NCBI GenBank assembly: GCA_049514735.1
Contig: JBEKUT010000079.1
Span: 1-20,073 of the forward strand
Origin: JAICMB01 sp049514735
Lineage (GTDB): Bacteria > Acidobacteriota > Terriglobia > Bryobacterales > Bryobacteraceae
Reading direction: 5' to 3'
DNA length: 20,073 bases
This document shows, piece after piece, positions 15,157 to 20,073 of the stretch (position 1 is its first letter; each line of letters begins with the position of its first letter). The notes under the pieces are model-generated. The model was not told where the DNA came from and ran no database searches. It saw nothing but the letters and a program-made list of their open reading frames with translations. Position numbers and translations under genes: made by a program.

Positions 15157-16631
15157 TCCGGAAAGTCCGGCAACACGTAAATCCGAATGAGGGGCTGATC
15201 TTCGAACAGAGCTCGCCTGGCAAGCTCGCCTATCAGCTTCCCGAACTCGATGTTCCGCAGGTTTCTCCCTCCGAGGCTCTCGGAGCCACGAACGTCCGCA
15301 GCGAGATCGAGAACTTCCCGGAGGTGAGCGAAGTGGAGACCATCCGCCACTTCACGCGCCTCTCGACGCAGAATTATGCGATCGACTACGGCCTGTATCC
15401 GCTCGGTTCCTGCACCATGAAATATAATCCGCGCGTGAATGAGGCGGTGGCGCGCGTGGACGGCCTCGCGTGGATTCACCCCTATCAGCCGGAGTCGTTA
15501 TCGCAGGGCGCTTTGGAGATCATGGCCGCGCTCGAAGCTGCTCTAGCGGAAATCACCGGCATGGACGCGGTCACGCTGCAGCCGGCCGCGGGGGCGCACG
15601 GTGAATTCACTGGCATCTTGTTGATCCGCGCTTTGCTTGAATCGCAGGGCAATCCGCGTAAGAAAGTGTTGATTCCCGATTCAGCGCATGGGACCAATCC
15701 GGCGACGGTCGCGATGTCCGGATACGCCATCGAGAACATCAGTTCCAATGACCGCGGCATGATCGATCTTGAAGTACTGGCGAAGGCCACCACGGAAGAT
15801 GTCGCGGCCCTGATGGTGACGAATCCCAACACCACCGGCGTTTTCGAGCACGACATTGTGGAAGCCGCGAAAATCCTCCACGCCAAGGGCGCGATGCTGT
15901 ACATGGACGGCGCGAATATGAATGCGCTGGTGGGTATCGCGAGACCGGGTGACTTCGGCGTCGACGTGATGCATTTGAATCTTCACAAGACTTTCTCGAC
16001 GCCGCATGGTGGGGGCGGTCCGGGATCCGGCGCAGTCGCGGTTAAGAAGCATCTCGAACCGTTCCTGCCGACACCGCGTCTACGCAAACAGGACGGCAAT
16101 TACACCTGGAATTACGACCGGCCTCAATCGATTGGCCGCGTGCGCGCCTATTATGGGAACTTCGGCGTACTGGTCCGCGCATTGGCGTACATCATGGCGC
16201 ACGGCGGCCCGGGACTTCGCAACGCCACCATGGATGCGGTGCTCAACGCGACCTATATCCGCAAGATGCTGGAACCGTATTACGAGCTTCCTTACACGAG
16301 CCCGACCATGCATGAGTGCGTGTTCAGCGACGACAAGCAGGCTCGCAAGGGCGTCCATACGGGCGATATCGCCAAGCGCCTCATCGATTATGGATTCCAT
16401 CCCTACACGGTCAGCTTTCCGCTGATCGTGCATGGGGCCATGATGATTGAGCCGACCGAAACGGAAAGCAAGCATGAACTCGATCTCTTTATCGACGCGC
16501 TCATCAACATTGCGAAAGAGGTGGAAGAAGATCCGCAATTCGTCCTGAAGGCGCCTCATAATACGCGCACGTCGCGAGTGGATGAGGTAGCGGCGGCACG
16601 CAAACCGGTCCTACGTTGGAAACCCGAATAA
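15153..16631 (+). CDS. gcvPB: Glycine dehydrogenase (aminomethyl-transferring) subunit 2, GcvPB
   Basis: GcvPB (492 aa) is the C-terminal-half subunit of the split P-protein and carries the PLP. Seen: YPLGSCTMKYNPR (82-94), QPAAGAHGEFTG (143-154), PDSAHGTNPATVAMSG (175-190), VTNPNTTGVFE (222-232), MDGANMNALVG (251-261) with Asp252, and LNLHKTFSTPHGGGGPGSG (275-293) with Lys279 as the expected PLP lysine. The length is typical. The ATG overlaps the gcvPA stop (ATGA) and has a perfect ribosome site. The last 16 nt overlap the next gene if that gene uses its TTG. With GcvH, GcvT and dihydrolipoamide dehydrogenase from elsewhere, it would cleave glycine to CO2, ammonia and methylene-tetrahydrofolate. 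Confidence 0.98.
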   Translation: MIRKVRQHVNPNEGLIFEQSSPGKLAYQLPELDVPQVSPSEALGATNVRSEIENFPEVSEVETIRHFTRLSTQNYAIDYGLYPLGSCTMKYNPRVNEAVARVDGLAWIHPYQPESLSQGALEIMAALEAALAEITGMDAVTLQPAAGAHGEFTGILLIRALLESQGNPRKKVLIPDSAHGTNPATVAMSGYAIENISSNDRGMIDLEVLAKATTEDVAALMVTNPNTTGVFEHDIVEAAKILHAKGAMLYMDGANMNALVGIARPGDFGVDVMHLNLHKTFSTPHGGGGPGSGAVAVKKHLEPFLPTPRLRKQDGNYTWNYDRPQSIGRVRAYYGNFGVLVRALAYIMAHGGPGLRNATMDAVLNATYIRKMLEPYYELPYTSPTMHECVFSDDKQARKGVHTGDIAKRLIDYGFHPYTVSFPLIVHGAMMIEPTETESKHELDLFIDALINIAKEVEEDPQFVLKAPHNTRTSRVDEVAAARKPVLRWKPE

Positions 16632-18523
16632 CTTCGGTTGGGACGCAAATCGCGCTGATCGTCCTGCTGGTGCTGGCGTTGCGCCTGCCGTTTCTCAACG
16701 AGGCGATTCAAGGCGACGATGTCGATTATCTTTACGGCGCGGAGCACGCGCAGATTGAGCCGCTGCATCCGTACCACACTCGTTATGTTTTTCTCGGCGA
16801 CATGGTGGAGATGCGGGGCCATCCGCATCCGCCTCTCGACGTCTGGTTTCTCGCCGGGCTGCTGGCGATGTTTGGCGATGTGCGTGAAATGCCGTTCCAC
16901 GCTGCGTACATTCTGTTTTCCTTGATCGCGGGTGTTAGCGCGTTGTATTTAGCGCGGCGGTTCAGTCCTTATCCTTTGCTAGCGACGGCGCTGTTTCTAG
17001 TTACTCCGGCATTCGTTGTGAATGGGACGTCGCTCGAATCGGATCTGCCGCTCGTTGCATTCTGGCTGGCTGCGGTGGCATTGTTTGTGCATGCGGTGGA
17101 TCGAAAGTCTTTATTGGCGCTGGGGCTCGCGTGCGTCGCGATGGCGTTAGTTGCGCTGACGGCCTATCAGGCCGTCGTGCTGGTTCCTATCCTATTTCTA
17201 TATGCGTGGAAGAGGGCCGGCCGCGTGTTTTACATTGCGCTTCTGACGCCGGTGTTGGCGATCGCGCTCTTCCAGATTTTTGAACGTATCTCGTCTGGCT
17301 CGCTGCCAGCGAGCGTGCTGGCGGGATACATGCAGACGTACGGCTTTCAGGCCGGCGCGCAAAAGCTGAAGAGCGCTGTTGCTCTGACGGGTCATCTCGG
17401 CTGGATCGTTTTTCCGATTCTGACGTTCGCCGCGTTTGGCCGGCGCATCGTCGTCTTGGCCGTGGTCGCGCTGCTCGCCGCCGTTTACGACCACAATCCG
17501 ATCTTTTGGATCTCGATTGCGGCCGGAGCGGCCGTCCTGATCTGGTCCCTCGATCATTGGCGCGATTTTCTGGCACAGTGGATACTGATTTTCTTCGCTG
17601 GAGCGGTCGTTATCTTTTTCGCGGGCTCGGCCCGTTATCTGCTTCCGCTCGCCGTTCCCGTAGCCATACTGGTTACGAAACAGCTCTCACCGCGATGGCT
17701 CTACGCCGGAATTGCTCTCGAACTTGTTCTGAGTTTGGCGCTCGCAGTGGTTAATTACAAACAGTGGGGCGCCTATCGCGACTACGCCCACAGCCTCGCG
17801 CAGGACGCCCAGACAAAGCGCGTGTGGGTGGATGGCGAGTGGGGACTCCGGTATTATCTCGAATCGGAGGGCGCGCTCCCGTTGCAGCGTAACCAGGTGG
17901 TTCGCCCCGGCGATGTCGTAGTTTCGAGCCAGCTCCAATCGTTCAAATTCAACACCGGAGGGGGAACGCTTGCTCCAATTTCGGCGATCGGAGTAACGTC
18001 GCGCATACCGCTGCGCATCGTGGCGTTGAACTCCCGTTCCGCATACTCCAGCGCCGGTCTCGGCCTGCGTCCTTTTGACATTTCGCGCGGACCCATCGAT
18101 TTTGTCCGCGCCGATCTCGTCGTGGAGCGCAAGCCGACCCTCGAATATTTGGCGATGAACGCGCCTGAAAGCGCGCAACAGATTGTCAGTGGCGTTTATG
18201 AACTGGAACAGAACAAATGGCGCTGGACTTCGGACAAAGCCGTGCTCTTGCTCAAGTCGCCGGCGCAGCCCACGCCGATCAAAGTGGATCTTTATATTCC
18301 CGATCAATCGCCCGCGCGCGTGATTCGTCTTCTCGTGGACGACGATCGTCTCATCAAAGAGGCGCGCTACGACCGCCCCGGATCGTATACGATCACGACC
18401 GATCCCGTCGCCACCGCGAGCACCTCGATGACCCTGACCATCGCCGTCGACAAGACGTTCTCGGTGGCAGGCGATCCACGCCAGCTTGGTATTATCCTCA
18501 CGGGAGCCGGATTCGAGAAATGA
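16616..18523 (+). CDS. GT-C family membrane glycosyltransferase with C-terminal soluble domain
   Basis: A 635-aa membrane protein. The first helix (about 11-26) is followed by an extracytoplasmic loop with NEAIQGDDVDYLYGAEH (28-44); its Asp-Asp pair stands where GT-C enzymes have the catalytic acidic motif. GHPHPPLDVWF (68-78) follows, a motif shared by many PMT-like proteins. About nine more spans lie between 80 and 375. The last ~250 residues are soluble and beta-rich, probably extracytoplasmic. Its donor is probably a polyprenyl-linked sugar; the acceptor is unknown. The start is taken at TTG 16616, overlapping gcvPB by 16 nt, with no visible Shine-Dalgarno sequence. A GTG or CTG about 50 nt later is an alternative but would trim the first helix. 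The stop overlaps the next ATG (ATGA). Confidence 0.83.
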   Translation: METRITSVGTQIALIVLLVLALRLPFLNEAIQGDDVDYLYGAEHAQIEPLHPYHTRYVFLGDMVEMRGHPHPPLDVWFLAGLLAMFGDVREMPFHAAYILFSLIAGVSALYLARRFSPYPLLATALFLVTPAFVVNGTSLESDLPLVAFWLAAVALFVHAVDRKSLLALGLACVAMALVALTAYQAVVLVPILFLYAWKRAGRVFYIALLTPVLAIALFQIFERISSGSLPASVLAGYMQTYGFQAGAQKLKSAVALTGHLGWIVFPILTFAAFGRRIVVLAVVALLAAVYDHNPIFWISIAAGAAVLIWSLDHWRDFLAQWILIFFAGAVVIFFAGSARYLLPLAVPVAILVTKQLSPRWLYAGIALELVLSLALAVVNYKQWGAYRDYAHSLAQDAQTKRVWVDGEWGLRYYLESEGALPLQRNQVVRPGDVVVSSQLQSFKFNTGGGTLAPISAIGVTSRIPLRIVALNSRSAYSSAGLGLRPFDISRGPIDFVRADLVVERKPTLEYLAMNAPESAQQIVSGVYELEQNKWRWTSDKAVLLLKSPAQPTPIKVDLYIPDQSPARVIRLLVDDDRLIKEARYDRPGSYTITTDPVATASTSMTLTIAVDKTFSVAGDPRQLGIILTGAGFEK

Positions 18524-19284
18524 TAACCGATTGGTCCCATGCAAAATTTGGCCGGACCGGGCGCGACGTTTGCCGCCTCGGAATCTCAGCGAGCTACGGC
18601 GTGCCCGCCAGCGGCGTCGAAATGGCCTTCGAACGCGGCGTCAACTATATTTACTGGGGCACATTCCGGCGTGCCCAATTCGGCGAGGCGCTGCGCCATC
18701 TCAAATCAAAACGCGAACAGATGTTTCTGGTGATTCAGTCCTACTCGCGGCTGGCGAGCCTGATCGCTCCGAGTCTCGAACGCGCGCTTCGCAAGATCGG
18801 CTACGATCACGCTGATGCGCTTCTTCTGGGCATGTGGAACAGCGCGGCGTATCCCAGAATCCTGGATGCGTGCCGCAAGCTGCGCGACCAGGGTTTGATT
18901 CGCCACATCGCGCTCTCAACGCATAACAAGCCACTGATTCCCGAACTCGCGCCCACGGATATCGACATTATTCACGTCCGCTACAACGCCGTCCGGCCGG
19001 ATTGGCAGCGGCCTACCGGCTTGGCGCAAGGAACAGTCGGATTTACCGCGACAAGCTGGAGACAGTTACTCGATCCCAAGCGCACGCCCCGTGGCGACAA
19101 GGTTCCTACAGCTACAGACTGCTACAGGTTTGTTCTCTCGAACCCCGATATCGACATCTGCATGACCGGACCCGCCACTGAGCAGCATGTCCGCGAATCG
19201 CTCGATGCGCTGGACCGCGGCCCGATGACCGATGATGAACTCGCGTGGATGCGCCGCGTCGGCAAAGCGATCTACGGCAAATGA
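18520..19284 (+). CDS. Aldo/keto reductase-fold protein with substituted catalytic tetrad
   Basis: A 254-aa cytosolic TIM-barrel protein. The open frame extends further upstream, but ATG 18520 is chosen because it overlaps the GT-C stop as ATGA and gives the AKR-like beginning FGRTGRDVCRLG (10-21). Further AKR marks are RGVNYIYWG (39-47), KREQMFLVIQSYSR (64-77), SLERALRKIGYDHADALLLG (85-104), LRDQGLIRHIALSTHN (121-136), VRYNAV (153-158) and a C-terminal NPDIDICMTGPATEQHV (208-224) that matches the cofactor-side region. The usual Asp-Tyr-Lys-His tetrad is missing: Tyr45 stands for Asp in 'NFFDTA', IQSYS replaces the 'TK' lysine strand, and LLLGMWN replaces 'LLH'. Hydride transfer by the standard mechanism is therefore unlikely. 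It is flanked by two glycosyltransferase genes in one coupled unit. Confidence 0.85.
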   Translation: MITDWSHAKFGRTGRDVCRLGISASYGVPASGVEMAFERGVNYIYWGTFRRAQFGEALRHLKSKREQMFLVIQSYSRLASLIAPSLERALRKIGYDHADALLLGMWNSAAYPRILDACRKLRDQGLIRHIALSTHNKPLIPELAPTDIDIIHVRYNAVRPDWQRPTGLAQGTVGFTATSWRQLLDPKRTPRGDKVPTATDCYRFVLSNPDIDICMTGPATEQHVRESLDALDRGPMTDDELAWMRRVGKAIYGK

Positions 19285-20073
19285 AAATTCCCGTGCTGCT
19301 GATGGCTCGCGAGCTGCACATCGGCGGCAGCGAGCGTCAGATGACGGAGACGGCGAAATCGCTGGACCGCGCGGTCTTCGAACCGCATGTCGGATGTTTT
19401 CGTCCAGCCGGAATGCGAGGCGACGAATTGCGCGATGCCGGCGTGCCAGTGGTGCGGTTTCCGGTCGACTCTTATCTTTCTTCCGCGACGTTCACGCAGG
19501 CCCGGGCGCTGGCCCGGTATGTTCACGAGCACGGCATTCGCATCGTTCAAACTTGGGATTATCCGCTGAACGTATACGCGATTCCAGTCGCGCGCATGAT
19601 GACAAAGGCCATCGCGATATCGAGCCAGCGGTCCCACCGGCAGCTCATCCCGCCGACGTATCGCCGCTTGACGCGGATGTCGGACCGTTTCGCCCACGCC
19701 GTCGTGGTCAACTGCGAATATCTGCGGCGTCACTTGGCGCATGACGAGCACGTTCCCCAGTCCAAGATTCAGGTCTGCTATAACGGCATCGACGGCTTCC
19801 AGCGAACTTCGGTAGAGCATCCACTCACTATCGGAACTGTGTGCGGTCTGCGGCCCGAGAAGGATTTGAAAACGTTGATCGGTGCGTTTGCGCGCGTTCA
19901 CAAGACCTCGCCGGACGCGCGGCTGACGATTGTCGGCAGCGGCGAGGAACTGGCCCGGCTGCAGCATTATGCGTTGGAAGCTGGGGTGGCCGCGTCCACG
20001 CACTTCGAACCCGCTACGCAGGATGTTGCGAAGTGGCTTAGCGCCATCGATATCTTCGTGCTGCCATCCCGCA
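19281..20073 (+). CDS. Glycosyltransferase family 4 (GT4), C-terminally cut by the window edge
   Basis: An open frame of 264 codons runs from ATG 19281 to the right edge. The ATG overlaps the AKR-fold stop as ATGA. It has the GT-B layout of GT4 enzymes: an N-terminal Rossmann-like beginning MKIPVLLMARELHIGGSERQ with the GGSE(R/K)Q loop (15-20), VCYNGID before the linker into the second domain, IGTVCGLRPEKDLKTLIGAF, LTIVGSGEELARLQ, and IDIFVLPSR at the cut end, where SRxEG normally continues. These enzymes transfer a sugar from a nucleotide-sugar donor in the cytoplasm, with retention of configuration. Donor and acceptor cannot be told from the sequence. No signal or membrane span is seen. Linkage with GT-C and AKR-fold genes suggests surface or lipid-linked glycan assembly. 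Confidence 0.92.
   Translation, partial: MKIPVLLMARELHIGGSERQMTETAKSLDRAVFEPHVGCFRPAGMRGDELRDAGVPVVRFPVDSYLSSATFTQARALARYVHEHGIRIVQTWDYPLNVYAIPVARMMTKAIAISSQRSHRQLIPPTYRRLTRMSDRFAHAVVVNCEYLRRHLAHDEHVPQSKIQVCYNGIDGFQRTSVEHPLTIGTVCGLRPEKDLKTLIGAFARVHKTSPDARLTIVGSGEELARLQHYALEAGVAASTHFEPATQDVAKWLSAIDIFVLPSR

Noticed and set aside
18217..18519. Upstream extension of the aldo/keto reductase frame to an ATG at 18217
   Set aside because: The extension overlaps the GT-C coding region by about 300 nt, is Ser/Arg-rich and not AKR-like. The ATGA junction at 18520 fits the operon pattern.
1..20073. Defence island, prophage or mobile element
   Set aside because: No integrase, transposase, terminal repeats, tRNA junction or recognised defence genes are seen. 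Lhr alone is a housekeeping-type helicase.

Overview
The window looks like chromosomal DNA from a GC-rich (by eye roughly 60 %), flagellated, Gram-negative-type bacterium. My best guess is an acidobacterium of the Solibacter/Bryobacter kind. The grounds are a split glycine decarboxylase (gcvPA/gcvPB), several GT-C membrane glycosyltransferases, a long Lhr helicase and the style of the proteins. No rRNA or marker gene is present to prove it. I see no tRNA, rRNA, insertion sequence, prophage or CRISPR array.

Layout. (1) Positions 1-3957, minus strand: the start of a flagellar operon in the usual order flgB-flgC-fliE-fliF-fliG-fliH. It encodes the proximal rod, MS ring and rotor switch, is tightly packed, and runs off the left edge inside fliH. 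A possible 40-residue leader ORF lies just before flgB. (2) 3958-4320: divergent intergenic region. (3) 4321-5670, plus: a class III PLP aminotransferase with a strong RBS; its 3' end overlaps the next convergent gene by 4 bp. (4) 13598 down to 5667, minus: a probable four-gene unit of GT-C glycosyltransferase, Lhr-type helicase, secreted metallo-beta-lactamase-fold protein and a second GT-C-like membrane protein, with gaps of 8, 24 and 37 nt. (5) 13599-13773: divergent control region with a good sigma-70-like promoter for gcvPA. (6) 13774-20073, plus: gcvPA, gcvPB, a GT-C glycosyltransferase, an aldo/keto reductase-fold protein and a GT4 glycosyltransferase cut by the right edge. Every junction in this last unit overlaps (three ATGA junctions and one 16-nt overlap), so the genes are probably translationally coupled.

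How the genes fit together. The flagellar block is standard. GcvPA and GcvPB form the P-protein of the glycine cleavage system; gcvT and gcvH are not here. The glycosyltransferases on both sides point to cell-surface or secreted glycan assembly, but no substrate can be named.

Most worth a second look: two neighbouring proteins of known enzyme folds appear to have lost catalytic residues. The MBL-fold protein has N/Q/Q where metal-binding His is expected, and the aldo/keto reductase has lost its catalytic tetrad. In addition, a shared 13-bp box (CACCCGCTAAAAT) lies exactly 5 nt before the start codons of both lhr and gcvPA, suggesting leaderless or near-leaderless transcription. I found no clear evidence of a wholly new multi-gene system.
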